In this document: positions 1-8,873 of the stretch, in pieces
Position numbering within the stretch: the first letter of the stretch is position 1
Layout: each line of letters starts with the position of its first letter
Origin: Azospirillum oryzae
Lineage (GTDB): Bacteria; Pseudomonadota; Alphaproteobacteria; Azospirillales; Azospirillaceae
Reading direction: 5' to 3'
Assembly (NCBI RefSeq): GCF_900177515.1
Contig: NZ_FXAK01000005.1
Span: forward strand, 132,501-196,500
Length of the DNA stretch: 64,000 bases
Notes under the pieces: generated by a model
What the model saw: the letters and a program-made list of their open reading frames with translations, nothing else
Database searches by the model: none
Told to the model about the DNA's origin: nothing
Translations under genes and position numbers: made by a program

Positions 1-603
1 GGTCACCGTGTGGTGATACTGGTCGATCGCCTTCACATGCGAGATGTCGTCCTTCAGCCGTTCGGTGTCGAAGGTCTGGACGACCAGCCCGGCATGGGGC
101 TTCAGGCCCGAGGGGATGTCGCCGTTTGAGAAGTTGAAGCTGGTCTTGCTGGCGCCGCTGGAGTTCGCCTTCAGCACATGCCAGCCGCTGATCGCGGCAT
201 GATCCGGATCGAAATCGCCGGTCTGTGCCGCATGCTGGCGGACGCCGCCGATGCTGACGTCCAGGCCGTTGGCGGAGGAGAGCTTGGCGGAATAAAGCCC
301 CTTGCCCTCGTAGGTGAAGCCGGTCACCCGCTCCCCACCGCTCAGCACCGGCGTCTCGCTCTTGTAGGCGAGGAAGCTGTGGCCGTCGTCGTGGGAGTCG
401 AGAGTCAACGTCTTGTTCAGGCGATAGGTGCCGCCACGAACATAGGTGGTGTCGATGTCGCTCGCCCGCATTGCGTCCCGCGCCTTCTCGAGGCTGGCGA
501 AGGGACCGTCGGTGCCGGCGGCGTTGGGAGCGGCGAGCCGCCCGGACCAGCTGTCATTGCCCTTGGTGGACACGAAAAATGCGGTCTGGTCGGTGGTCGT
601 CAT
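1..603 (-). CDS. Right-handed parallel beta-helix protein, N-terminal part (runs off the left edge)
   Basis: An open frame runs leftward from the ATG at 603-601 to the window edge (201 codons, no stop). A GGAGGA ribosome site lies about 8 bases before the ATG. The N-terminus reads MTTTDQTAFFVSTKGNDSWSG, followed by a segment rich in Gly, Asn and Asp that ends in ASLEKARDAMR. This 'FVS..GNDSWSG...PF.SL..AR.A' opening is typical of pectate-lyase-fold proteins, often polysaccharide lyases, epimerases or glycosidases. No classical signal peptide is visible, so export by a type I system is possible, but the C-terminus that would show it is outside the window. Substrate and activity cannot be assigned. 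The gene is real with good confidence; the family call rests on this opening motif alone. Confidence 0.72.
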   Translation of the reverse strand, partial: MTTTDQTAFFVSTKGNDSWSGRLAAPNAAGTDGPFASLEKARDAMRASDIDTTYVRGGTYRLNKTLTLDSHDDGHSFLAYKSETPVLSGGERVTGFTYEGKGLYSAKLSSANGLDVSIGGVRQHAAQTGDFDPDHAAISGWHVLKANSSGASKTSFNFSNGDIPSGLKPHAGLVVQTFDTERLKDDISHVKAIDQYHHTVT

Positions 604-1013
604 AAGTCATTCCTCCGTTCTGATGGAGGCATAAGTCAATTTTTTAGTTAAAAATTTATTTACAGCTTAATTACCTCTGAAGTACAGGTTCGGACTGCAA
701 GTTCGGTATCTTGTATCATGATACCGTATCCAGGATTGGTAGAGTTGTTGTCCCATTTTGTTTGCGAAACCGGAATATGAACCACGATTTCGAATTCCAG
801 CGGTCGACTCGCGCATTGCGGGTAGGATCGGATGCAAACGCGGTTCCGGCATTTGCGGTAATGTTACAGGTCATCGCCGCACTGGCCATTTTCTGGAATT
901 TTATGATAAGCTTGCCACCGCCGGGGTCTTGTTCTTGGTCATATAGCGGTGCCGCGCCCAGTTCAGCGTCAGGGCCGCCCTCCCCCGGCTACAGGACGTG
1001 AAAGGGACCTGTC
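604..1013. other. AT-rich intergenic region with a perfect palindrome
   Basis: About 410 bases without a convincing gene. Positions 630-680 are unusually AT-rich for this genome. GTATCATGATAC at 713-724 is a perfect 12-base palindrome, nested in GGTATC (705-710) and GATACC (720-725). It lies about 110 bases upstream of the beta-helix gene and could be an operator. The right half, up to the cold-shock gene, shows nothing else I can name. Confidence 0.45.
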
Positions 1014-1649
1014 TTGAGCGAAGAGTTGAAGAACGTCACCGCGACGAACGTCACCGCTACGGTAAAGTGGTTCAAGCCGGAAAAGGGTTTTGGGTTCGTC
1101 CGCCTCGCCGATGGCTCCGGAGAGGCTTTCTTGCACGCTTCGGTCCTGGCCGCCGCCTCCCTGCCCAACCCGGTCGAGGGCACGACGGTCGTCTGCGATC
1201 TGGCCCAGGGCGCCAAGGGACCTCAGGTCGTCGCCATTCACTCCGCCACGCCGCCGGAAACCCCGCCGGCCCCGCGTGCCCGCAACCAGCGCCCGCCGCG
1301 CGCCACCGCTTCGGCCGCCCAGCCGATGGGCCAGCCCCCCGGCATGGGGGCGCAGCCCGACGATAACGGCGAGGGCTTTGCCCGTCCGCCGAAGCCGCCG
1401 CGCGAACGGCGCGAGCGTCAGGCCGAGCCGGCCGGCCCGGCCACGATGGCCTATGGCACGGTGCGCTGGTACAATCTGGACAGCCAGTCCGGCCTGATCG
1501 AGCCGTGGGAAGATGGCGCGACCGTCTATTTCGACCGTGCGACCCTGCGCCAGTCCGGTCTGGACATCGTCGCCGACGGCGAGGACGTCCGCTATCTGGC
1601 CGTCGGGTCGGAGGATGCGCCGGTCGCCCAGCGGGTCGAGCTGATCTGA
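1014..1649 (+). CDS. Cold-shock protein with two cold-shock domains
   Basis: A 211-residue protein with two cold-shock (OB-fold, single-stranded nucleic acid binding) domains. The first spans about residues 14-78: VKWFKPEKGFGFVRL is RNP1-like, followed by GEAFLHASVL. The second spans about residues 145-211, opening MAYGTVRWYNLDSQSGLI. They are joined by a Pro/Ala/Arg-rich linker of about 65 residues. The first domain keeps the canonical KGFGFV aromatics; the second has SGLIEP instead and probably binds more weakly. The start is a TTG at 1014 with AAGGGA about 5 bases upstream; there is no in-frame ATG near it. Two-domain CspA-like proteins of this kind are common in alphaproteobacteria and act as RNA chaperones or post-transcriptional regulators. 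The gene stands alone and converges on the TpsB gene. Confidence 0.9.
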   Translation: MSEELKNVTATNVTATVKWFKPEKGFGFVRLADGSGEAFLHASVLAAASLPNPVEGTTVVCDLAQGAKGPQVVAIHSATPPETPPAPRARNQRPPRATASAAQPMGQPPGMGAQPDDNGEGFARPPKPPRERRERQAEPAGPATMAYGTVRWYNLDSQSGLIEPWEDGATVYFDRATLRQSGLDIVADGEDVRYLAVGSEDAPVAQRVELI

Positions 1650-1662
1650 TGAAGCCATTGCC

Positions 1663-1705
1663 GAAAGCCGCGCGGAGGCCTTCGTCGGCCAGCCGCGCGG
1701 CTTTC
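1663..1705. terminator. Hairpin between convergent genes
   Basis: GAAAGCCGCGCGG (1663-1675) pairs perfectly with CCGCGCGGCTTTC (1693-1705) around a 17-base loop, between the ends of the cold-shock and TpsB genes. It has no clean T-run on either side, so terminator strength is uncertain. Confidence 0.55.
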
Positions 1706-1718
1706 GCCGTGCGCAGAG

Positions 1719-3443
1719 TCAGAATCGCGTCGAGAGCGTGAAGAAGGCGCGCGGGGCGCGGTCCTGCGTGCTGAACGGCGTGGTGATGAAGGGCTTGGCC
1801 AGTTCCACGCCGGCGTCGATGCGCCGGAACACGCCGAAGCGCAGGCCGACGCCGGCCGAGGCGAGGGACCGGCGGCCATGGCGCGTGCCGCCCTCGTAGT
1901 TGTAGACCGCACCATAATCGCCGAAGCCGTAGGCGACCGCGTAATCCAACCCCTCCTCCTGGATCGGCAGGATGTACTGCAGTTCGGCCCGGCCGGCGAA
2001 TCCGCTGTCGCCGGTGATCTCCGACGGGTCGAAGGCACGGCCATACTGCTTGCCGCCGAGGCCGTATTCCTCCGACGACAGCAACTGGTCGGGGCTGTAT
2101 TGCGCCTCACCGGACAGGGCGAGGACCAGCGATTCTGTCAGCGGCTGGTTGCGCTGGGCCGAGACCAGCAGCTTGCGGAAATCGCTGCGCCCGCCGCTGC
2201 GGGTCAGGTTGGCGCTGCCGGATTCCGTGGCGTTCAGGATATCCAGCCCCTTGGACAGTTCGGCCGTCAGCAGGTTCGACCCGCCCCAGCCGTCGGCGAA
2301 GTCGTAAGCGACGTTGGCGGCGACGATGCGCAGCCGGTCCTGCGACAGCTTGTCGCCTAGCGCGTCGGTGCGGCTGTCGCGGACGATGAAGCTGAGGCCG
2401 GCGCGCAGCGTCTCCGTCCGGCTGCGGATGAAGGGATGCGCCACCGCGATGCGGCCGGAGGTGGTCAGGCTGTAGAGGTCGAGCGGCCGGACGCTGTCGC
2501 CGGGCTGCGACCAGGACCGGCGGACGCCATACTCCACCGTCGTGCCTTCGGCATCGATTGGCACCAGCTGTCCGACATCGAAAAAGCGCAGTTCGCGGAT
2601 CTGCGGGGTGACGATGCCCTGGGCGGTGGTGCGCTCGAACAGGCCGAGCTGATCCTCGACGCTGGCGACGCCGGTCACCTGGAACGGACCGATCGAGCGG
2701 GTGCCGCGGTTGTCGAGCGACAGGAAGCCGTTGAAGGGCGTGCGCTCCAGCGCCAGCGTCAGACGCGAGGCGCCGGGGGTGTCCGGCGACGCCTCCAGAA
2801 CCGTCTTGACCGCGACGCCGGGCAAGTCGTCGGCCAGCAGGACGTAACGCTCCATGTCCGCCATGCGCAACGGGCGGGAGGCCTTGATCTTCTCCCCCAT
2901 CCGCCGCAGCAGGCCGAGCCGGTCGGTCGCCTCACCCTGGACCACCACCTCGTCGACATAGCCCTCCACCACCTGCAGGCGGACGACGCCGTCACGGATG
3001 CGCTGGGCCGGCACCACCGCCTGGGACAGCACATAGCCGTCGTTGCGGTAGCGCGCGGTGATGGCGTCTCGGATGGCGTAGAGGTCGGTCAGGGTGATCG
3101 GCTTGCCCAGTTTGTCGCGCCACAGGGCGGACAGGCTGTCGCTGTCATAGACGCTGTTGCCGTCGATGCGGATTTCACTCAGCGTCAGGGTGATGCGCTC
3201 GGCATCGCGGGGAGGCGGCGCCTTTTCCGGCGCCGGCATCTCGATCTCCGGCTTGGATTGCGGCACGGCCGGCCGTTCGAAACGCTGTTCCAGCCGGTTG
3301 GGGTCGAGCGAGGGCGGCAAAACCGGTGACAAAGCCGGCGGCACCGACTGGGCCAGCGCCGGCAGCGGGGCCGCGACTCCGGCCAGCAGCAGGGCGGACA
3401 GGCGGGCGAGCCGATGCAGGCGTCGGGGCATGGAAGTGGGCAT
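1719..3443 (-). CDS. ShlB/FhaC/HecB-family outer-membrane transporter (TpsB), two-partner secretion
   Basis: A 574-residue protein. The start is the ATG at 3443 (MPTSMPRRL...), followed by a Sec signal peptide with hydrophobic core SALLLAGVAAPLPALA. After a Pro-rich linker (about residues 35-75) comes a POTRA-like region (ITLTLSEIRIDGNSVYDSDSL, PITLTDLYAIRDAITARY, VVEGYVDEV; about 80-155). A C-terminal beta-barrel follows, ending in the terminal Phe (TLSTRF) expected of BAM-inserted barrels. The family exports large TpsA adhesins or haemolysins across the outer membrane. No TpsA gene is adjacent. It is the last gene of a three-gene leftward operon: secreted protein, cyclase (32-base gap), then this gene. 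The open frame continues upstream of the signal peptide inside the cyclase gene, but that part is out of frame with the cyclase and is not coding. Confidence 0.9.
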   Translation of the reverse strand: MPTSMPRRLHRLARLSALLLAGVAAPLPALAQSVPPALSPVLPPSLDPNRLEQRFERPAVPQSKPEIEMPAPEKAPPPRDAERITLTLSEIRIDGNSVYDSDSLSALWRDKLGKPITLTDLYAIRDAITARYRNDGYVLSQAVVPAQRIRDGVVRLQVVEGYVDEVVVQGEATDRLGLLRRMGEKIKASRPLRMADMERYVLLADDLPGVAVKTVLEASPDTPGASRLTLALERTPFNGFLSLDNRGTRSIGPFQVTGVASVEDQLGLFERTTAQGIVTPQIRELRFFDVGQLVPIDAEGTTVEYGVRRSWSQPGDSVRPLDLYSLTTSGRIAVAHPFIRSRTETLRAGLSFIVRDSRTDALGDKLSQDRLRIVAANVAYDFADGWGGSNLLTAELSKGLDILNATESGSANLTRSGGRSDFRKLLVSAQRNQPLTESLVLALSGEAQYSPDQLLSSEEYGLGGKQYGRAFDPSEITGDSGFAGRAELQYILPIQEEGLDYAVAYGFGDYGAVYNYEGGTRHGRRSLASAGVGLRFGVFRRIDAGVELAKPFITTPFSTQDRAPRAFFTLSTRF

Positions 3444-3475
3444 GGCGGTTCGCGACACGGCTTTTCGTCGTCCGG

Positions 3476-5623
3476 CTATTTGTCGGTGAGGGCGGTGACG
3501 CCGGCCCAGTCCGGCTCGGGTGCCAGGCCGACGCGCTTTTCCGCCTTGTGCAGCATCGCCAGGGCGGCGCCGTCGGCGGCGACCAGGGCGCGGAAGCCGG
3601 CGGCGGCGGCCTCGAACCGGCCGGCGCGCCAGTGGTCGAGGGCGGTCGCATAGGCGGCACGCTGGGCGCGCTCTTCCGGATCGGCGCGGCGGGCGTCGGA
3701 CAGCGGTTCGAACACCTCGACCGGTTCGCTGCGGCCGACGACCTGCACGATGTCGAGCGCGCGGAAGGCATCCGGGTCGCCATGGTGGCGCATGGTCTCG
3801 CCGCTGACCATCAGGACGGTGTTGTAGTATTTGTTGGCACCTTCCAGCCGCGAGGCCAGATTCACCGTGTCGCCCATCACCGTATAGTTGAAGCGGCGCG
3901 GCGAGCCGATGTTGCCGATCAGCGCCGGGCCGGTGGCAATGCCGATGCGGTTGGAACCGCGCCCGCTGGCCGTCGCCAGCAGGGTCGGGTCGTCCGCCAT
4001 TGCCTGACGCATCGCCAGAGCCGCCGCCACCGCGGCGCGGGCGTGATTGTCGATGGCATAGGGGGCGCCGAACACCGCCAGCACGGCGTCGCCGATGTAT
4101 TTGTCGACGAAGCCGCCATGCGCCTCGATGATGTCGGTCATCACCGTGAAATAGCGGTTCAGCACGGCGACCAGGGCTTCCGGCTCCATCCCCTCCGACA
4201 TCTTGGTGAAGCCGGCGATGTCGCAGAACAGGATCGACAGGTCGCGCTCCTCGCCGCCCAGGCTGGGCGACTGGCCCGACGCGATCATGTCGTCGATCAG
4301 CGATCCCGGCAGATAGAGCTTGAAGGCGTTGCGGATGTGCCTCTGGTCGCGATCCAGCACGGCGAAGCGCAGACCCAGCGCCAGTGGAAAGACCAGCAGC
4401 GCCGCCAGCGCCGCCTGCAGATAGGGCAGCACCAGCCCGCCCTGGAAGGCCTCCACCGCCACGCCGCTCCACCCCGCCAGCAGCAGGAGCAGACCGGCCG
4501 CGGCCACCGCCGGCCGGGTCGCCAGCGTCACCAGCGCGGCCAACCCGGCCAGCAGCAGGACCAGGGCCGCGGCGGCCGGCCGGCCGGCCTCCGCCAGCGC
4601 GTCATGCGCGATCAGGTTGGAGATGGCGGCGGCGTGGATGTAGACGCCGGGGATGCTGTCGCGGGTGCGGCCGGCGACATACAGCTCGCTCATCACCGGC
4701 AGGGCGCAGCGTTCGGGAAGATTCATTCCCTCCGGCTTGGTGACCCAGCGGTTGGAGGAGAGCTTGCGGTCCTCCACGTCCAGCACGGTGCCGACCATCA
4801 CCGCCTTGCCCTTGAAGTGGCTGGCGAAAAAATCGGTCTTGCCGGCCTCGGCGCAGGCATACAGGTCGGCCAGCGAATAGGTCGGGATGGCGCCGGGCGC
4901 GGTGACGTGGTTGACCAGCAGCCGGTTGCCCTCCCCGCCCGGAATCCGGTAGCCGGCGAGCGTGGCGGAGCCGTCGGCCCCCCGCTCCAGCGGCGCCTTC
5001 AGCGCGCGGGACGCCACCTCCACCGCCATGCCCGGCTCGGCCTTCGGCTTGCCGTCGGGACCGGCCACGGTCAGTGTCAGCGGCACGCGGCGCAGCACGC
5101 CGTCGGCATCCTCGACCAGATTGACCGAGCGGACATTGTTGACGCCGGCGGCGATCATATAACCGCGGTAGGGCATCAGCGGATCGCTCTGATGCTGCAC
5201 CTTGGCCAGCACCAGCCGCCCCTCCTTGCCGCCGCGGCGCAGGGTCAGCAGGTAGTCGCGCTCGAATCCGGGGATCAGCGTCTCGACCGAGGTCGGGTGG
5301 ACGAGGTCGAGGCCGATGGCCGCCGCCCCGCCGTCCAGCATGGCGCCGAGCACGGTGCCCAGCCGCGGCCCCCACAGCGCCTGCGGCGTGCCGGCGAAGG
5401 GTGGGCGGCGATAGGTCTCCTCGTCGATGCCGACCACCACCACCGGCGATGGATCGGGCGCCGGCCGGGAGCCATGCAGCCGCTCCCGCAGCCAATAGAG
5501 GCTGTCGATCGACGGCCCCTGCAGCGAGGACGAGGCGACCAGCACCAGAAGCGATGCCACGACCGGCGCCACCGCGCCGAGCAGGACCAGCCGGACGCGC
5601 CGGGGCAGCCTCATCCTCGTCAA
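3476..5623 (-). CDS. CHASE2-domain class III adenylate/guanylate cyclase
   Basis: A 715-residue membrane sensor cyclase. An N-terminal transmembrane helix (VLLGAVAPVVASLLVLVA) is followed by a periplasmic CHASE2 domain (about residues 40-350). Next come two or three closely spaced transmembrane helices (AAAALVLLLAGLAALV, AAGLLLLLAGWSG, LQAALAALLVFPLALGLRF), and then a cytoplasmic class III cyclase domain (about 455-640). Both metal aspartates are present: Asp468 in LFCDIAGFT and Asp512 in KYIGDAV, with the usual spacing of 44. The transition-state Asn and Arg are seen in VNLASRLEG. It would make cAMP (or cGMP) in response to an extracytoplasmic signal. It lies 16 bases after the secreted-protein gene and 32 bases before tpsB, so all three are probably one transcript. 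The start MTRMRLPRR fits the topology. Confidence 0.93.
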   Translation of the reverse strand: MTRMRLPRRVRLVLLGAVAPVVASLLVLVASSSLQGPSIDSLYWLRERLHGSRPAPDPSPVVVVGIDEETYRRPPFAGTPQALWGPRLGTVLGAMLDGGAAAIGLDLVHPTSVETLIPGFERDYLLTLRRGGKEGRLVLAKVQHQSDPLMPYRGYMIAAGVNNVRSVNLVEDADGVLRRVPLTLTVAGPDGKPKAEPGMAVEVASRALKAPLERGADGSATLAGYRIPGGEGNRLLVNHVTAPGAIPTYSLADLYACAEAGKTDFFASHFKGKAVMVGTVLDVEDRKLSSNRWVTKPEGMNLPERCALPVMSELYVAGRTRDSIPGVYIHAAAISNLIAHDALAEAGRPAAAALVLLLAGLAALVTLATRPAVAAAGLLLLLAGWSGVAVEAFQGGLVLPYLQAALAALLVFPLALGLRFAVLDRDQRHIRNAFKLYLPGSLIDDMIASGQSPSLGGEERDLSILFCDIAGFTKMSEGMEPEALVAVLNRYFTVMTDIIEAHGGFVDKYIGDAVLAVFGAPYAIDNHARAAVAAALAMRQAMADDPTLLATASGRGSNRIGIATGPALIGNIGSPRRFNYTVMGDTVNLASRLEGANKYYNTVLMVSGETMRHHGDPDAFRALDIVQVVGRSEPVEVFEPLSDARRADPEERAQRAAYATALDHWRAGRFEAAAAGFRALVAADGAALAMLHKAEKRVGLAPEPDWAGVTALTDK

Positions 5624-5639
5624 CGGTCGTGCCCGCCGC

Positions 5640-6347
5640 TCAGAAGCGGATCAGGCGGCCGAGCGCCGGACCGCCGCCGGCCGCGGCCTTCTCGTCGATC
5701 TTCACGATGTAGGACTTCTGCCCGGCGGAAACCTTGTAGAGGCCGCCCGGCTCCAGCCCGCTGCCCTTCTTGGCGGTGTCCAGCGTGGTGCCGGGGACAT
5801 TGACGGTGGTCAGCGCGATGCCCTGCACGTCCAGCCGGTCGATGGTGACGGGGCCGGGGGCCGACAGGATCAGCACCGGATGGGTCTTGAACAGGGTCAG
5901 GTCCGGCTTCGGCAGCGGCGCCTTCATGCCCGGCAGGGCAATGGGCGCGCTGCGGAAGACGGTCACCCCCGCCTTGCCCGCCTCGTTGGAGGCCAGCAGC
6001 AGCTTGCCGCCGTCGCAGGGCAGCGTGTGGCGGTCGATGCTGCCGCCCTCGACCGCCGACTCGCGGGCGCCGACCGTCACCGAGCCGCCGGTGATCGTCT
6101 CGTTCACGCAGGATTCCAGATAGCTCAGCGTCAGCGTCTGGCCGGCCTTCAGCGCCAAGGTGCGGCCGGCCGCCAGGTAATCCATCGGCTGCACGCCGTC
6201 GACGCCGTCGGACACATCCTCAACCAATGCGGTGGGAGATCCTGCGGCCGGCGCCGGATCGGCGGCGAGCGCCAGCGGCGAGGCGGCCAGCAGAAGCAGG
6301 GATCCCGCGGCGATGGAACGGAGGGGCATCTGGAACGCGACGGACAT
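5640..6347 (-). CDS. Exported protein of unknown function, first gene of the cyclase-TpsB operon
   Basis: A 235-residue protein with a clear Sec signal peptide (SIAAGSLLLLAASPLALAADP, cleavage after ALA near residue 29). The mature part is beta-rich, with LKAGQTLTLSYLESCVNETI and two cysteines (CVNET and TLPCDGG), which could form a periplasmic disulfide. The segment 'DYLAAGRTLALKAGQTLTLSYL' resembles the FecR-like periplasmic domains often encoded beside CHASE2 cyclases, but the resemblance is weak. It probably acts in the periplasm, perhaps as a ligand-binding partner of the cyclase's CHASE2 domain. That role is inferred only from operon position (16-base gap). Confidence 0.75.
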   Translation of the reverse strand: MSVAFQMPLRSIAAGSLLLLAASPLALAADPAPAAGSPTALVEDVSDGVDGVQPMDYLAAGRTLALKAGQTLTLSYLESCVNETITGGSVTVGARESAVEGGSIDRHTLPCDGGKLLLASNEAGKAGVTVFRSAPIALPGMKAPLPKPDLTLFKTHPVLILSAPGPVTIDRLDVQGIALTTVNVPGTTLDTAKKGSGLEPGGLYKVSAGQKSYIVKIDEKAAAGGGPALGRLIRF

Positions 6348-6646
6348 GAAAAACGGCCTCCCGGTCAGTGCAGGGGGACGTACCCCATGCGGACGGTTTC
6401 AATACGGCTGCGTACCCTTTAGCGAAGTTACCGAGTTACTTCAAATCCAATACGTCGCCGGCCGGCAAGGTCACGGGCGGCCCGCCAGTAAAGCCGGGGC
6501 GCTCCGCCGACACAGGATTGTCAAGGAAGTGAAATAAACCCGCCACACCGACGTCATGACCACAGGCTAATATACACGTCCCGCGCGTGGCGGCCCTGCG
6601 GGCTGCGGCGGACGGACCGGACATCATTGGAGCGTCGCGACCGAAC

Positions 6647-7417
6647 ATGGGCACCGAACACATCGTCCGCTCCTTCGCGCAGGAATTGCAACGTCTGTCC
6701 AACCTCGTCACCCAGATGGGCGGCGTGGCGGAGGCGCAGGTGGAGGCCGCGGTGAAGGCGGTGACCCGCCGCGACGTCGGGCTTGCTTCGCAGGTGATGC
6801 AGGCGGACGCCCGGCTCGACGCCTACGAACGCGACATCGACGCGGAGGCGGTGCGGCTGCTGGCCCTGCGCCAGCCGATGGCGCAGGACCTGCGCGAGAT
6901 CGTCTCCGCCCTGAAGGTCTCCGCCGACCTGGAGCGGATCGGCGACTATGCCGCCAACATCGCCAAGCGGTCGCTGGCGCTGGCCCAGGTGCCCGTGGTG
7001 CGGCCGGCCGCCGGCATCCCGCGCATGGGCCGGCTGGTCGAGGCGATCCTGAAGGAGGTGCTCGACGCCTACATCGAGCGCGACGTCGACAAGGCCATCG
7101 CCGCCTGGGAACGCGACGAGGAGCTGGACGACCTCTACACCAGCCTGTTCCGCGAGGTCCTGACCTATATGATGGAGGATCCGCGCAACATCACGCCCTG
7201 CACGCATCTGCTGTTCATGGCGAAGAACCTGGAGCGCATCGGCGACCATGCCACCAACATCGCCGAGATCATACATTTCCTGGTGGTCGGCTCGCCGCTG
7301 ACCGTGCTGCGCCCGAAGAACGACGGCAGCAGCTTCGCCGTGGTGTCGCCGCTTGCGACCGACACCGACCTGCCGCTCCCTCCCGACGAGGACGCCGGCC
7401 CGGCCGATGCCGGCTGA
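6647..7417 (+). CDS. phoU: Phosphate signalling protein PhoU
   Basis: The start is taken at the ATG at 6647 (MGTEHIVRSFAQELQRL), which matches the conserved PhoU N-terminus. An upstream in-frame GTG at 6587 would add 20 non-conserved residues. The protein has 256 residues and two PhoU three-helix repeats, each with the metal-binding signature: LERIGDYAANIAKRS (first) and LERIGDHATNIAEI (second). PhoU restrains the PhoR kinase and Pst phosphate uptake. It is usually encoded at the end of pst operons, but no pst or pho genes are adjacent here. The C-terminal 35 residues are an acidic, Pro-rich tail longer than usual. About 300 bases upstream separate it from the divergent secreted-protein gene; no clear PHO box was found there. 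Confidence 0.93.
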   Translation: MGTEHIVRSFAQELQRLSNLVTQMGGVAEAQVEAAVKAVTRRDVGLASQVMQADARLDAYERDIDAEAVRLLALRQPMAQDLREIVSALKVSADLERIGDYAANIAKRSLALAQVPVVRPAAGIPRMGRLVEAILKEVLDAYIERDVDKAIAAWERDEELDDLYTSLFREVLTYMMEDPRNITPCTHLLFMAKNLERIGDHATNIAEIIHFLVVGSPLTVLRPKNDGSSFAVVSPLATDTDLPLPPDEDAGPADAG

Positions 7418-7436
7418 GTCCTGATGGCGATAATAG

Positions 7437-7519
7437 CCCTCTCCCGGGGCTCTCAGCGGATCTACGATCCGCCTGACGCCGTCAGCACAAACGAAGTTTG
7501 TGCGAGAGGCGGGAGAGGG
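7437..7519. repeat. Cloverleaf-forming intergenic repeat
   Basis: CCCTCTCCCG (7437-7446) pairs with CGGGAGAGGG (7510-7519), and GCTCTC (7449-7454) with GAGAGG (7504-7509), to give a long outer stem. Inside are three perfect hairpins: GCGGATC/GATCCGC (7456-7472), CTGAC/GTCAG (7473-7485) and GCACAAAC/GTTTGTGC (7485-7503). The same outer ends recur at 28955-28979. It lacks a T-loop consensus, so it is not a tRNA. It is most likely a REP/BIME-like element. The rest of the 290-base gap before hisZ holds nothing else recognisable. Confidence 0.7.
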
Positions 7520-7706
7520 AGACACCGGCAATCCCCCGCTTTTCTCCCCATCCCCCTGCGACGGATCCGCCCGCGCAGGGGAGATACCGTCCCCTTGCGG
7601 GGCTTTTCCGTTTGCATGCGGCGCGGGTGTCGGGTATTAGCCCGCCCCGTGTGCCCGACATTCGCCGCGGCATCCCTGTCCCTGCCTGCAACGAGACACG
7701 CTGGTC

Positions 7707-8873
7707 ATGCCCGCCGACGCACTGAGCTCCGCCCTGCTTCCCGCCGGACTGCACGACGTGCTGCCGTCCGAAGCGGCGCATGAGGCGGCGGCCGTCGAAC
7801 GCCTGCTGGCGGAATTCGCCGCGCAGGGCTATCGCCGCGTCGATCCGCCCCTGGTGGAGTTCGAGGAGAACCTGCTCTCCGGCCCCGGCGCCGCGATGGC
7901 CAAGCAGACCTTCCGGCTGATGGACCCGCATTCGCAGCGGATGATGGCGGTCCGCGCCGACATCACCCCGCAGATCGCCCGCATCGCCACCACCCGCCTG
8001 AAGAATGAGGCCCGGCCGTTGCGCCTGTGCTACGCCGGGCAGGTGCTGCGGGTGAAGGGATCGCAGTTGCGCCCCGAACGCCAGTTCACCCAGGTCGGCG
8101 TCGAGCTGATCGGCGCCCTGGAGGCGGAGGCGGATGCCGAGGTGGTTCTGCTGGCCGTCCAGGCGCTGGGCGCCATCGGCGTGCCGCACCTGTCGGTCGA
8201 CCTCTGCGTGCCGACCATGGTCTCGCGCATCTGCGCCGGCCTCGGCCTGGGCGAGGAGGAAATCCGCCAGCTGCGCGCCGCGCTGGACCGCAAGGACTCC
8301 GCCGCGGTCGCGGCCGTCGGCGGCCCGGCGGCAAAGCTGCTCGAAACGCTGATGGACGCGTCGGGTCCCGCCGACCGCGCCATGCAGGCGCTGGCTGCCC
8401 TGCCGCTGCCGGAAGGCGCCGAGAAGGACCGTCGCCGGCTGACCGACACGCTGGCCCTGCTGCGCGCGGCGATGCCCGACCTGACGGTGACCATCGATCT
8501 GGTGGAACATCGCGGCTTCGAATACCAGACCGGCCTCAGCTTCACCCTATTCTCCCGCGCGGCGGGGGAACTGGGCCAGGGCGGTCGCTACCGCGCCGGC
8601 GCCCAGGGCGAAGCCAAGGGCGATGGCCGCGGGGAGCCGGCGACCGGCTTCACGCTCTACATGGACACGCTTCTGCGCGCGGTTCCGGCGGCCAAAGCCC
8701 CCGGCCGGGTGTATGTGCCGCATGGCAGCGGTTGGGAGACGGCGCGCAGGCTGCGGGCCGACGGATGGGTGACGGTCGCTGGGCTTGCTCCGGTGGCCGA
8801 TACGGCCGCGGAAGCCAGACGGCTCCAGTGCGGCCATTGGCTGGCCGGCGGGGACGTCAAGCCGGTCGGGTGA
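7707..8873 (+). CDS. hisZ: ATP phosphoribosyltransferase regulatory subunit HisZ
   Basis: A 388-residue paralogue of histidyl-tRNA synthetase lacking the aminoacylation and anticodon-binding parts. It assembles with short-form HisG to make the active first enzyme of histidine synthesis. The HisS-like core is evident: LLPAGLHDVLPSEA near residue 10, motif 2-like RADITPQIARI, LRLCYAGQVLRV, RQFTQVGVELIG and GFEYQTGLSFTLF. The short length and lack of an anticodon-binding domain argue against HisS. It lies upstream of purA with a 131-base gap, a pairing I recall as common in alphaproteobacteria. hisG is not in the window. Confidence 0.93.
   Translation: MPADALSSALLPAGLHDVLPSEAAHEAAAVERLLAEFAAQGYRRVDPPLVEFEENLLSGPGAAMAKQTFRLMDPHSQRMMAVRADITPQIARIATTRLKNEARPLRLCYAGQVLRVKGSQLRPERQFTQVGVELIGALEAEADAEVVLLAVQALGAIGVPHLSVDLCVPTMVSRICAGLGLGEEEIRQLRAALDRKDSAAVAAVGGPAAKLLETLMDASGPADRAMQALAALPLPEGAEKDRRRLTDTLALLRAAMPDLTVTIDLVEHRGFEYQTGLSFTLFSRAAGELGQGGRYRAGAQGEAKGDGRGEPATGFTLYMDTLLRAVPAAKAPGRVYVPHGSGWETARRLRADGWVTVAGLAPVADTAAEARRLQCGHWLAGGDVKPVG

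Noticed and set aside
3326..5803. Long open frame on the plus strand across the cyclase gene
   Set aside because: Arg/Gln/His-rich composition of an antisense shadow; the minus strand encodes a clear CHASE2 cyclase.
6568..6573. TAATAT upstream of phoU as a member of the AT-rich operator family
   Set aside because: Matches only a -10-like core; no palindrome and no -35 at the right distance.
7437..7519. tRNA gene, because the segment folds as a cloverleaf
   Set aside because: No T-loop GTTCRA, no conserved D-loop bases, outer stem too long, and the same ends recur at 28.95 kb around a different core.
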